This document shows, one piece after another, positions 45,920-54,478 of a stretch of DNA of 64,000 nucleotides (position 1 is its first letter; each line of letters starts with the position of its first letter). The stretch comes from an uncultured Ilumatobacter sp. (GTDB lineage: Bacteria; Actinomycetota; Acidimicrobiia; Acidimicrobiales; Ilumatobacteraceae), in contig CALCXK010000016.1 of NCBI GenBank assembly GCA_937905835.1, positions 1 to 64,000 on the forward strand, written 5' to 3'. A program made the translations under genes and the position numbers. The notes beneath the pieces are model-generated. The model was not told the DNA's origin. It made no database searches and saw only the letters and a program-made list of their open reading frames with translations.

Positions 45920-48900
45920 CGATGTTGTTGAGCGATCAGCCAGCCCGAGAGCTGATCAGTTCACGTGGCCTCGACCGAACGCTGTTCGTCGAGGCCGGCG
46001 CAGGAACTGGCAAAACGACCCAGCTTGTCAGCCGGATTGTCAACACGGTCCTGCACACCGACGTTCGGCTCTCCGAGATCGCAGCGATCACGTTCACCGA
46101 AGCTGCAGCGAGCGAGCTCCAGGCCCGAATTCGTGTCGAATTCGAGAAGCAGATCCAGGCCAGCAATTCGACGCACCGAGAGCGAGCTGAGCAGGCAATT
46201 GCCGACACTGATCTCGCAGCTATCTCGACGGTGCATGGGTTCGCCAGCCGTATCCTTGGCGAGTTCTCCGTGGCTGCTGGTCTGCCACCTCGGATCAGCG
46301 TGCTCGACGAGGTGGCCTCGCAGCTCGCCAACGAGCAGCGGTGGGATCGCTTCGTCGATCTACTGAACAACGAACCGGAGTTGGAAGAGCTGATGTATCG
46401 AGCAGCACTGCTTGACGTCCCGCTCAGCCCTGCATTCCATGGACAAGCATCGTTCAAGGACGTCGCCCACAACTTCGCGCAAAACTGGGACCGGCTCGAC
46501 GAGCTCCTCGACCAGTCGCTGGGGGCCGTTCTCGCTCCGATCGACTTTGCACCGTTCCAGGAAGCCGTTCGGGCAGTGTCGACACTGCTCGACGACTGCC
46601 TCGATCATGGCGACCTGCTTGCCGGACACCTCCGAACGATCCTGCCGGACATGCAGGCAGTGGTCGCCATCGACGACCCGCATCGGGCTCTCCGGCGGAT
46701 GCAGGCGCTCCACCGTCGAGGTCGGTCGTCGAATGGTCGACGGATCATCTGGGGCCGCGGCGTGGGTGGCGCCAAGAAGAACTGGGCCGTTGACCCGAAC
46801 GACATCAAAGACATCATCGATGAAGCGAACGACGCGCTCGGCGTCGTGCTCGACAAAGTCAGCCAGGGAGTCCTCGAGCAGCTGATGCGGCTCACCGCAC
46901 GCGAAGTGCGACAGGCCGCCAACGAACGGAAGTCGAATGGCGGGCTCGAGTTCCACGATCTGCTTGTCATAGCCAGGCAGATGCTGCGCGACAACGCCGA
47001 GGTGCGCAAGGCGCTCCACGAGCGATACCAGCACGTCCTGCTCGACGAGTTTCAAGACACCGATCCGATCCAAATCGAACTGGCGTCGCTGATTGCCGCC
47101 ACTCCAGCGGAGCACCAACCGCCGCGCTGGAGCGACCACCCCGTTGCCGGTGGTCGACTGTTCTTCGTCGGTGACCCGAAGCAGTCGATCTATCGATTTC
47201 GCCGCGCCGATATCAAGCTCTTCCTCGAGGCTCGCGACACCTTTGGCGCAGCGGGCTCGGGTGTGGTTCGGCTCGACACGAACTTCCGCACGGTCCCGCC
47301 GATCATTGACTGGGTCAACGGCCTGTTCGCCGAGGCAATGTCTGACGAGATCGCCGATGCCCAACCGAAGTACGAACCGCTCAGCGCAGGTCGCAGCCTC
47401 GAGTCCTGCGCCGATCACCGACCCGTTGTGCTTGGAGGCGAACATCCGGACCCGAAGGTCAAGGCGGGGGAGCTGCGTCTCGCTGAAGCGACCGACGTAG
47501 CCGGAGTTGTTGCTGCGATTCGGGCTGAACCCGAGCAGTGGCCTGTATTCGATCAGCGGCACCAGCAGTGGCGCCCCGCTCGCCTCAGCGATATTACGAT
47601 CCTGATTCCGACCCGAACATCGTTGCCGTTCCTGCGCGATGCACTGTCGGGGCACGAAATTCCATCTCGGCTCGCCACAGGAACATTGGTCTACGACACA
47701 CAAGAGGTCCGTGACACGCTGGCTGCCCTGCGCGCTATCGACGACCCGAACGACACGCTCAGCCTCATTGCTGCACTGCGTTCCCCGCTCTATGGATGCT
47801 CGGACGTCGACCTGTACGCCTACCACCAGGCCCATCGACGGTGGAGCCTGCGAAATACTGTCCATGAGGGGTTCGACCAACAGCATCCTGTCGTCACGGC
47901 GCTCGCACATCTCCGCACGATGTGGGAACAACGTTGGTGGACTGGTCCGGCCTCGATGCTCGAACGCGTACTGCGTGAACGTCGGGGCTTTCTTCTGGGC
48001 TATGGCGCTGAACGGCCTGCTGAAGTGTGGCGCCGTCTGCGGTTTCTCGTCGATCAGGCCCGAGCGTTCGAGGAGTCGAACGGTGGAGGGCTACGGGCGT
48101 TCCTCGACTGGGCCGCGCTGCAGTCGTCTGAGGGCTCACGAGTACACGAGCCGATGCTGCCCGAGACCGACGACGAGGCGGTGCAGATCATGACTGTGCA
48201 CGGATCGAAGGGGCTCGAGTTCCCAATCACGATTCTCTCCGGTATGACGACTGCGTCCAAGGGAAAGCAGAACGGCGTCAGCGTGCTGTGGGGAGAAACC
48301 GGTCCCCCTGCCATCAAGCTTCGGGCGGGCGTCGCCACCGCCGAACACACCACTCGGGCTGATCTCGAAGACGAAATGGACACCCACGAGAAGCTGCGGT
48401 TGCTCTATGTCGCAACGACCCGGGCACGTGATCATCTCATCGTGTCGGGTCACCACAAGGCCAGCAACAAGGCCCACGCGACGTACGCAACTCGTCTGGC
48501 AATGTTCTCCGCGGCGAACCCTGAGCTCTGTCGACCGTTCTCCGCCACTCCGATCGGGCCCAGCGCTCATGGCACTGTGTCGGCTGTCGACGCCGGGCAG
48601 GTCGGCGAGCCGATGGCAGAACGCCATCGATGGATTGCTGCACGCCAGAACCTGCTCGCCCCGTTCTTAGTCCCGACGGTGGTGTCGGCCACGGCGATCG
48701 CCCGCACCGTCGACGCAGCAATGGCCGACAGCGACGACGACACCGCGTCGGCCACCGACGAGTTGTCGGGCCCGACGATCGTTCGCAAGAAAGGTCGGGC
48801 CGGTTCGGCAATCGGGCGCGCTGTCCACGCAACGCTCGAGTTCGTCGACTTCGACGAGCCGCTCGACCTCGACGCGCTCGTTCAACGTCAGTGCGAGTTG

Positions 48901-49392
48901 CACGCCATCGTCGACTATGTCGACACCGTCGGAGCCTTGGTCCGTTCGGCGCTCAGCTCTGACGCGGTGGTACTCGCACGAACCAACACGGCATTCCGAG
49001 AGCTGTACGTCGGCGCGCCGGTGGGTGATGTGATGGTCGAAGGATATGTCGACCTGTTGATCCAGACGCCTGACGGTCTGGTCATCGTCGACTACAAGAC
49101 CGACAGTGCCTCGTCGCCGGCCGAGATCGACGCCAAGCTCGCGGCATACGAACTACAGGGCGCGGCCTACGCCGTCGTTCTCGAAGAATCTACTGGCCTC
49201 GACGTGATCGATTGCCGCTTCGTCTTCTGCAAGGTCAGCGGCGCCATCGAGCGTTCGGTTGTTGATCTCGCTGGCGCGAAGCAGCGGGTCCGTGACACGG
49301 TGGCTGCGGGGCTTCAGCCAGCCCCTGGCTCAATGTTGGGCGAAGCGGTCTCGATCGACACGATGATGCAGCCGAGCTTGTTCAGCGACTGA
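45916..49392 (+). CDS. addA: AddA-like UvrD-family helicase with C-terminal nuclease domain
   Basis: The 1158-aa protein has Walker A AGAGTGKT (27-34), motif II VLLDEFQDTDPIQ, motif III FVGDPKQSIYRFR, motif V TVHGSKGLEFP and motif VI LYVATTRARDHL. The C-terminal RecB-type nuclease has EGYVDLLIQTPDGLVIVDYKTD. With both subunits carrying nuclease motifs and only this one a clear motor, the pair resembles AddAB more than mycobacterial AdnAB, in which both subunits are motors. The 4-bp overlap with addB indicates coupled synthesis. No recD is present. Confidence 0.92.
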   Translation: MTMLLSDQPARELISSRGLDRTLFVEAGAGTGKTTQLVSRIVNTVLHTDVRLSEIAAITFTEAAASELQARIRVEFEKQIQASNSTHRERAEQAIADTDLAAISTVHGFASRILGEFSVAAGLPPRISVLDEVASQLANEQRWDRFVDLLNNEPELEELMYRAALLDVPLSPAFHGQASFKDVAHNFAQNWDRLDELLDQSLGAVLAPIDFAPFQEAVRAVSTLLDDCLDHGDLLAGHLRTILPDMQAVVAIDDPHRALRRMQALHRRGRSSNGRRIIWGRGVGGAKKNWAVDPNDIKDIIDEANDALGVVLDKVSQGVLEQLMRLTAREVRQAANERKSNGGLEFHDLLVIARQMLRDNAEVRKALHERYQHVLLDEFQDTDPIQIELASLIAATPAEHQPPRWSDHPVAGGRLFFVGDPKQSIYRFRRADIKLFLEARDTFGAAGSGVVRLDTNFRTVPPIIDWVNGLFAEAMSDEIADAQPKYEPLSAGRSLESCADHRPVVLGGEHPDPKVKAGELRLAEATDVAGVVAAIRAEPEQWPVFDQRHQQWRPARLSDITILIPTRTSLPFLRDALSGHEIPSRLATGTLVYDTQEVRDTLAALRAIDDPNDTLSLIAALRSPLYGCSDVDLYAYHQAHRRWSLRNTVHEGFDQQHPVVTALAHLRTMWEQRWWTGPASMLERVLRERRGFLLGYGAERPAEVWRRLRFLVDQARAFEESNGGGLRAFLDWAALQSSEGSRVHEPMLPETDDEAVQIMTVHGSKGLEFPITILSGMTTASKGKQNGVSVLWGETGPPAIKLRAGVATAEHTTRADLEDEMDTHEKLRLLYVATTRARDHLIVSGHHKASNKAHATYATRLAMFSAANPELCRPFSATPIGPSAHGTVSAVDAGQVGEPMAERHRWIAARQNLLAPFLVPTVVSATAIARTVDAAMADSDDDTASATDELSGPTIVRKKGRAGSAIGRAVHATLEFVDFDEPLDLDALVQRQCELHAIVDYVDTVGALVRSALSSDAVVLARTNTAFRELYVGAPVGDVMVEGYVDLLIQTPDGLVIVDYKTDSASSPAEIDAKLAAYELQGAAYAVVLEESTGLDVIDCRFVFCKVSGAIERSVVDLAGAKQRVRDTVAAGLQPAPGSMLGEAVSIDTMMQPSLFSD

Positions 49393-49921
49393 CGAGCGGC
49401 TGCTTCGACGCCTGCGCTTGGGGCGAGGACCACCACCGATCTGCCTGATCCTGTGCAGTTCGCATATGCGCCAACTGCGCGTGCAGCCTCGATCATCTCG
49501 ACATGGCCGCGAGCGAGGTCGAGGATCGACGCACGCGTGTCGAACGTCGCGTCCATCGCAGCTCCGGCCCGCCGGCTGCGAATGCTGCAGCTGCATCCAC
49601 GGCAAAATCGGCGAGAATCGGCATGGCGTCGGGACTCGATAGCCAATGCTGCAACTGCGAGCTCGTTGGTGCTCATCGCATCGTCGACCGAACGCATCAG
49701 TACCCGGAGCGCAGCAATGACGATTGCACTCGAACCGGCCAACCCGACCGAAAGGGGAATCGTTGTGTCAGCCAAGAGTCGAAACGGAGCAAGCGGCCCG
49801 TTGCGCCATACGCCGGCACCGGGATGGCAAATACTGCGCCGCCGTAGCCATCGGATGGATTACCCGCAAGCGCGCCACGTGCTGGAACGGTCGCGACGAT
49901 CGGCAGGGTTGGTTCGTCCAC
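49385..49921 (-). pseudogene. Degraded GHMP kinase (glucuronokinase/galactokinase-like) gene
   Basis: Two minus-strand frames together spell pieces of one GHMP kinase. Frame A from GTG 49921 gives PARGALAGNPSDGYGGAVFA, the N-terminal strand-loop of the family. Frame B then gives DTTIPLSVGLAGSSAIVIAA, the ATP-binding GLAGSSA motif, and later ARAVGAYANCTGSGRSVVVL, the C-terminal GHMP motif. The stretch between them that should span about 60 residues is almost gone, a further block of roughly 100 residues after the ATP motif is missing, and the frame changes. The remnant is about 180 codons against an expected 330-350. It lies between addA and the GNAT gene. Confidence 0.78.
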
Positions 49922-49956
49922 GGAATGTTTGTAGCAGGTCGCGTACGGTGTGCCGT

Positions 49957-50553
49957 ATGGCGATCCGCCGGGCCGAGCAGTCCGACTTCCGTAATCTGTG
50001 TATCACTGCGATGCGTGCCTTTGCCGACGACCCGGTCATGCGCTGGCTTTACCCAGACGATGACGACTACTTCCTCCCGAATGGTGCAGTGTTCGAGAAC
50101 TCGATGACCAACTGGTTGGCACACCAGCAGCCGTGGTGCACCGATGACGCTGCGGCGTTGGCAATTTGGTTCCCACCGGTCGAGCCGGGTGCCTCGAAGG
50201 CGGAGTGGATTGCCATCGGTCCGCCACCGAGCGAAGATCGGCTCGCCCGCTTTGCGCTCATTGGTCCGGTCATGGCCGAGAACAAACCAGCCGAGCCGTA
50301 CTGGTATCTCCAGCTGCTCGCCACCCACCCGGACTGGCAGCGCAAGGGCCTTGGAGCGCAACTGATGCAGGTGGTCTTCGAGCAAGCCGACGAACAGGGC
50401 GTTCCGTGTTATCTCGAAACCGAACGACCCGAACTTGTCGCCTACTACCGAACATTTGGCTTCGATGTGCGCAGCGAGTGGGTCGTCGATCCTGAGGCAA
50501 CCCTCGGTGAGGTCGGCCCGACGATGTGGGGCATGTACCGCCCGACGCCCTGA
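49957..50553 (+). CDS. GNAT family N-acetyltransferase
   Basis: With ATG 49957 the product is 198 aa starting MAIRRAEQSDFRNLC. The acetyl-CoA-binding segment is LQLLATHPDWQRKGLGAQLM (QRKGLG loop), followed by the C-terminal strand CYLETERPELVAYYRTFGF. It resembles the actinobacterial GNATs that act on small molecules, but the substrate cannot be inferred. The longer frame from 49453 runs antisense through the kinase pseudogene and is rejected. Confidence 0.88.
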   Translation: MAIRRAEQSDFRNLCITAMRAFADDPVMRWLYPDDDDYFLPNGAVFENSMTNWLAHQQPWCTDDAAALAIWFPPVEPGASKAEWIAIGPPPSEDRLARFALIGPVMAENKPAEPYWYLQLLATHPDWQRKGLGAQLMQVVFEQADEQGVPCYLETERPELVAYYRTFGFDVRSEWVVDPEATLGEVGPTMWGMYRPTP

Positions 50554-50583
50554 CCTCATTCGAAGTGACGCGACCCATCCTGC

Positions 50584-50637
50584 CCAAAATGGAGGCTGTT
50601 CCACTCACTCAGCTGTGAGAGACGATCTCCATTTTGG
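50584..50637. repeat. 54-nt hairpin between convergent genes, with a repeated arm downstream
   Basis: CCAAAATGGAG (50584-50594) pairs perfectly with CTCCATTTTGG (50627-50637), and CTCAC/GTGAG inside adds a second helix. The right arm recurs at 50698-50708 (CTCCATTTTGG), where it continues into CCATTTTGGAAAATGG, a small palindrome (50701-50716). The element lies between the 3' ends of the GNAT and rpe genes and may stop transcription from both sides. Confidence 0.6.
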
Positions 50638-50714
50638 AACGAGTCCGCGTAGCGGCTGAAACTGGGATCGTCGCGATGCGCCAGGCGAGAGAGATGGTCT
50701 CCATTTTGGAAAAT

Positions 50715-50742
50715 GGGGGGATGGGGGGGACGGGGGGATGGG
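50715..50742 (+). other. G-rich tract with G-quadruplex potential
   Basis: Four guanine runs of 6, 7, 6 and 3 bases (50715-50720, 50723-50729, 50732-50737, 50740-50742) are separated by 2-nt spacers. This fits the G3+N1-7 quadruplex pattern on the plus strand. It directly abuts the rpe stop codon (minus strand), so the rpe transcript has the complementary C-rich 3' UTR. Confidence 0.6.
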
Positions 50743-51426
50743 TCAGGCGATGGCGGCTTGGGCACGTGCTCGGAGGTCGGACACGGCGTGCTCGAGACCT
50801 TCCGGATCGCGATACAGCGCGCTGCCAGCGATGAGAATGTTCGCGCCGGCCGATGCGGCTCCGGCAATCGTGGTGGGGCTGATACCTCCGTCCACTTCGA
50901 GTTCGATCTCGTCGCCTCGACCAGAGTCGTCGATCATCTTGCGGACTTGGGCGATCTTTGGTTCCATCGTGGAGATGTAGGCCTGGCCACCGAAGCCGGG
51001 GTTGACCGTCATCACCAGGATCAGGTCGACGAGATCGAGAACATGCTCGATGACGCTGACAGGCGTCGACGGGTTCAGGGCGACGGCAGCGTTGGCACCG
51101 AGCTCGTTGATGTTGGCGAGTGTGCGATGGAGATGTGTGCAGGCTTCAGCGTGCACGATCAGACGTGAGCAACCGGCATCGATGTACTGCTTGGCCATCA
51201 CGTCGGGTGTATAGACCATCATGTGCGCCTCGAATGGCACGGTGCAGTGCTGGCGGGCTGACTTGATGACGTCGGGGCCGAAGGTGAGGTTCGGGACGAA
51301 CTGTCCGTCCATCACGTCCCACTGGATCAGATCGACTCCAGCAGCTTCAAGGTCAGCGACCTCTTGACCGAGTTTCGAAAAATCGGCGGGAAGGACGGAA
51401 GGAGCGATCTGAATCGGGCGTGCCAC
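50743..51426 (-). CDS. rpe: Ribulose-phosphate 3-epimerase
   Basis: Rpe interconverts ribulose-5-phosphate and xylulose-5-phosphate in the pentose phosphate pathway. The TIM-barrel signatures are present: IAPSVLPADFSKLG, QWDVMDGQFVPNLTFGP, FEAHMMV (metal His), VMTVNPGFGGQ and EVDGGISP. It has 227 aa from GTG 51426. It is convergent with the GNAT gene. Confidence 0.96.
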   Translation of the reverse strand: MARPIQIAPSVLPADFSKLGQEVADLEAAGVDLIQWDVMDGQFVPNLTFGPDVIKSARQHCTVPFEAHMMVYTPDVMAKQYIDAGCSRLIVHAEACTHLHRTLANINELGANAAVALNPSTPVSVIEHVLDLVDLILVMTVNPGFGGQAYISTMEPKIAQVRKMIDDSGRGDEIELEVDGGISPTTIAGAASAGANILIAGSALYRDPEGLEHAVSDLRARAQAAIA

Positions 51427-51481
51427 GTTGGGTCAAGTTACTCGCCGCTGGCGTCAGCGGTTAAAAAGTGCAGCGGAGTTG

Positions 51482-51718
51482 TCAGTCGTACGACGAGTTG
51501 ACGTCGCTCCACTGCTCGTCGTCGTTGTCCCACGCGTCATTACGTTTGGCCGACGCGGCCTGCCAGTTTTCGGCTTCGGCCTTCGTGTCGTACGGTCCAA
51601 GGGTGTGGTCGCCGGGGCCGCGATTGTCGGCTCGGACTGCAATCTTTTTGTCGAGATCCCAGTACCAGTCGGTTTCCTTGGTTTCGACGACGCGTGTGTT
51701 GATCTTGCGTTCTGACAT
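51482..51718 (-). CDS. Small hypothetical protein rich in Trp, Asp and Lys
   Basis: The 78-aa, highly polar product includes WYWDLDKKIAVRADNRGPGD and GPYDTKAEAENWQAASAKR. The middle reads as a short SPOR-like or methyltransferase-accessory-like alpha/beta unit (GPYDTKAEAENW resembles the GPF.T..EA..W pattern). I cannot assign a family. An SD-like GAAGG lies very near ATG 51718. It is divergent from the methyltransferase gene and 55 nt upstream of rpe on the same strand. Confidence 0.65.
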   Translation of the reverse strand: MSERKINTRVVETKETDWYWDLDKKIAVRADNRGPGDHTLGPYDTKAEAENWQAASAKRNDAWDNDDEQWSDVNSSYD

Positions 51719-51788
51719 GCCTTCATTCTTTCAGCACCCGGCGGTCTTCATCCGACGCAGCACAGAGTCATCGTCGTACGCTGGAGAG

Positions 51789-52994
51789 ATGCGTCTCATC
51801 GTGCGTCCAGATCGACTCGTTGCAGGTGGCGAAGCGATGTCGCGCGACGACGATGGACGGGTCGTCTTTGTACGGGGTGCATTGCCCGGTGAGTTGGTTG
51901 AGGTCGAACTGTCGTTGGCCAAGAAAGACTTCGCCAGGGGCACAGTCGCCGAAGTCATTGAGCCGTCGGACGACCGCATCGACCCGCAGTGTTATCACCG
52001 GCGCATGGGATGCGGAGGGTGCGGTTGGATGCACATCGACCTGTACGCCCAGCTCGAAGCGAAGACAGAGATCGTCCGGGAGTCGCTGCGCCGGGTTGGC
52101 CGGATCGATCCCGACGTTGTCAACGGCATTGTCGATATGGGCGCTTCAGGCGAACCGTTCCGTTATCGCACGACAATTCGTGTCGTCGGTGGGCCCGACG
52201 GAGGACTCGGTTTCCGCGAAGAAGGATCCGACACGGTGGTGCCGGTCAACAGCTGTGACGTCGCCGTCAAGCAACTTTCCGACCTCCTGCCACTGTTGAC
52301 GATTGCACCTGGCGTCGAAGTAACGCTGCGCGCCTCGGTCGACACCGGAGGGATCACTGCCCGCTGGGCCAAGCCGAAGGGCAAAGCTGGAACAGGCCTC
52401 GTCAGCGGCATCCCCGAGGACGTACATATCGGTGATCGCGGGTTCTTGACCGAGGTCATCGATGGCGTGGCACTCCGAGTGTCCGCCGGGTCATTCTTCC
52501 AGTCGGGTGTCGGCGCGGCCGAGATGCTTGTCGATGCAGTTCGCCGAGCAGCCCCGGAAGCCGCTACCGCACAGCATGCCGTGGACGCATACGGTGGGGT
52601 GGGCCTCTTTGCCGCCACGGTGTTGGCCGGTGCCTCCAAGGTCACTGTGCTCGAGCAGTCAAAGTCGTCGTGCTTCGACGCCGAACACAACCTTGCCGGT
52701 CGTGATGCCACGGTGATTCGTGGCGAAGTTGGCAATTGGGCGGCGTCCGATGATCAACCGGTCGACCTCGTCATTGCCGATCCGGCCCGCCCCGGACTTG
52801 GAAAGCCAGGAGTCGCAGCACTTGTCACGGCATCGCCGGCACCCATCGTGCTGATCAACTGTGATCCGGTGTCGCTCGCTCGCGACGTCACGTTGCTTGC
52901 CGAGCACGGCTACCACCCTGAGCGCATTGAAGTGCTCGACATTTTCCCGCAGACCCATCATGTTGAAACGGTCACGCGTTTCGTCGTTCGATGA
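51789..52994 (+). CDS. TrmA/RlmD-type 23S rRNA or tRNA (uracil-5)-methyltransferase
   Basis: ATG 51789 gives 401 aa. The N-terminal TRAM domain (about 5-60) precedes an iron-sulfur-type cysteine motif, Cys68-x6-Cys75-x2-Cys78 in MGCGGCGWMH. The C-terminal Rossmann fold has VDAYGGVGLFA and DLVIADPARPGLG; the catalytic Cys motif is LINCDPVSLARD (usually SCNP). Whether it modifies tRNA U54 or 23S U747/U1939 cannot be told. The stop overlaps the sigma factor start (ATGA). Confidence 0.88.
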   Translation: MRLIVRPDRLVAGGEAMSRDDDGRVVFVRGALPGELVEVELSLAKKDFARGTVAEVIEPSDDRIDPQCYHRRMGCGGCGWMHIDLYAQLEAKTEIVRESLRRVGRIDPDVVNGIVDMGASGEPFRYRTTIRVVGGPDGGLGFREEGSDTVVPVNSCDVAVKQLSDLLPLLTIAPGVEVTLRASVDTGGITARWAKPKGKAGTGLVSGIPEDVHIGDRGFLTEVIDGVALRVSAGSFFQSGVGAAEMLVDAVRRAAPEAATAQHAVDAYGGVGLFAATVLAGASKVTVLEQSKSSCFDAEHNLAGRDATVIRGEVGNWAASDDQPVDLVIADPARPGLGKPGVAALVTASPAPIVLINCDPVSLARDVTLLAEHGYHPERIEVLDIFPQTHHVETVTRFVVR

Positions 52995-53656
52995 GCCTCG
53001 GGGACACTGAGTCGTTGCCCGCTGGGAACGATTCTGAAGCGGTTCATCTGCCAGCCGAATCGCCCCGTAGACATGGTGCGAAGCCCGAATTTGTTGAAGC
53101 ATCTGACGCAGCGCTGGTGGTGTCGATCAGCCGCTATGAGCACGCCGCGCTCGCTGAGGCATATCGTCGCAACGCCGGAGCCGTCTACGGGCTGGCCAAA
53201 CGGTTGCTCAGTGACCACGCTCGCGCCGAAGAGATCGTCCAGGAGGTGTTTGTGCGACTGTGGAACCAGCCCGACCGTTTCGACCCCGATCGTGGCACCT
53301 TGAGGAGCTTCCTCCTGGCGCAGACGCACGGCCGATCCGTCGACGTGATTCGGTCTGATGTGGCCCGTCGAAGGCGTGAAGAACGAGAAAGCCTTGAGCA
53401 GGCCGAAGGCGGCTACGACCTCGCTCGCGAGGTGTGGGACATGGCGCTCGCCGGCCACGTTCGCGAAGCACTCGAGGTGCTCGCGCCGGGCGAGCGTGAG
53501 GCCATTGAATTAGCCTACTTTGGGGGCCGCACCTACCGAGAAGCTGCGGAAGAACTCGGCGAGGCCGAAGGAACAGTGAAAAGTCGAATTCGAGTAGGAC
53601 TGAAGCGTCTTCGAAGCGAACTTTCGGCTGCCGGCGTTACACATGGAGCTGAGTGA
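52991..53656 (+). CDS. ECF-type RNA polymerase sigma factor
   Basis: The 221-aa protein has a 40-residue variable N-terminus, then region 2 (EAYRRNAGAVYGLAKRLLSD, EEIVQEVFVRLWNQPDRFDP) and region 4 (LAPGEREAIELAYFGGRTYR, EGTVKSRIRVGLKRLRSEL). It resembles the SigK group that pairs with RskA-type anti-sigma factors, and such a gene follows with a 4-bp overlap. It overlaps the upstream methyltransferase gene by 4 bp as well. Its regulon is not visible here. Confidence 0.92.
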   Translation: MSLGDTESLPAGNDSEAVHLPAESPRRHGAKPEFVEASDAALVVSISRYEHAALAEAYRRNAGAVYGLAKRLLSDHARAEEIVQEVFVRLWNQPDRFDPDRGTLRSFLLAQTHGRSVDVIRSDVARRRREERESLEQAEGGYDLAREVWDMALAGHVREALEVLAPGEREAIELAYFGGRTYREAAEELGEAEGTVKSRIRVGLKRLRSELSAAGVTHGAE

Positions 53657-54426
53657 GTATGGATACCGACATGAATGAGCCGTCAAGAGACAACTACGAC
53701 CTCGACGAACTCCTTGGCGCCTACGCGCTCGACGCGGTCTCGCCCGACGAGGCAAAGCGAGTCGAGGACTACCTTGCGATCAATCCGAAGGCGGCCGCTG
53801 AGGTCCGTGAACATCGCGAGGTTGCAACAATGTTGGCGTATACCGGCATGGACGCTCCCGAAGTTGTGTGGAGTTTGATCGAACAAGAACTCGACGCTCT
53901 GGCGCCCGCGCCAGGTCCTGAACTGGCAAAGGTGATGGCGATCTCCGAGGCGCCACGTAAGCGTGGTATCTCGACCGCGGCGCCGTGGTTGGTCTCGGCG
54001 GCTGCTGTAGCGATCGTGGCGATCGCCGCCGTCGGGTTGGCTGACCGGGCGTTGGCTCCAATCGATCCATTGGCTGCGGCATACGAGACAGCAGAGAGCG
54101 ACCGTGACTCGGGCCGCGCCACGCTGGTCGCAGACGGTTCGACCGCTCAAGTCACTGCCGTGATCGATGAAGATGGCCACGGATTCATCCGTGCCGGAGC
54201 ACTTCCGTCCCTGCCAGACGGCCAGACGTATCAGTTGTGGGGTGTCGTTGACACTGGCGCTGCGGAACCCGTCGTGATCTCTCTCGGCATCTTTGGCCCT
54301 CGCCCGGAACTCGAGACCTTCACGACGAACACCACTGTCGTTGCGCTCGCGATTACCATCGAAAACGCTCCGGGCGTTATCTCGAATGGCAATCCAGAGG
54401 GCATCTACGTCGGCGAAGTCAGCTGA
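53653..54426 (+). CDS. RskA-like membrane anti-sigma factor
   Basis: The 257-aa protein has a cytosolic anti-sigma domain (DLDELLGAYALDAVSPDEAK, about 17-36) without zinc-binding cysteines, one membrane helix (APWLVSAAAVAIVAIAAVGL, about 112-131) and an extracytoplasmic RskA/DUF2337-like domain (LPSLPDGQTYQLWGVVDTGA). It would hold the neighbouring sigma factor at the membrane until released by regulated proteolysis. GTG 53653 overlaps the sigma stop; ATG 53659 is the alternative. Confidence 0.9.
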   Translation: MSMDTDMNEPSRDNYDLDELLGAYALDAVSPDEAKRVEDYLAINPKAAAEVREHREVATMLAYTGMDAPEVVWSLIEQELDALAPAPGPELAKVMAISEAPRKRGISTAAPWLVSAAAVAIVAIAAVGLADRALAPIDPLAAAYETAESDRDSGRATLVADGSTAQVTAVIDEDGHGFIRAGALPSLPDGQTYQLWGVVDTGAAEPVVISLGIFGPRPELETFTTNTTVVALAITIENAPGVISNGNPEGIYVGEVS

Positions 54427-54478
54427 CGCGGTTGGCCCACCTGACTCGGGGTTGCTGGGGCATAGCCTGCGGCTCGTG

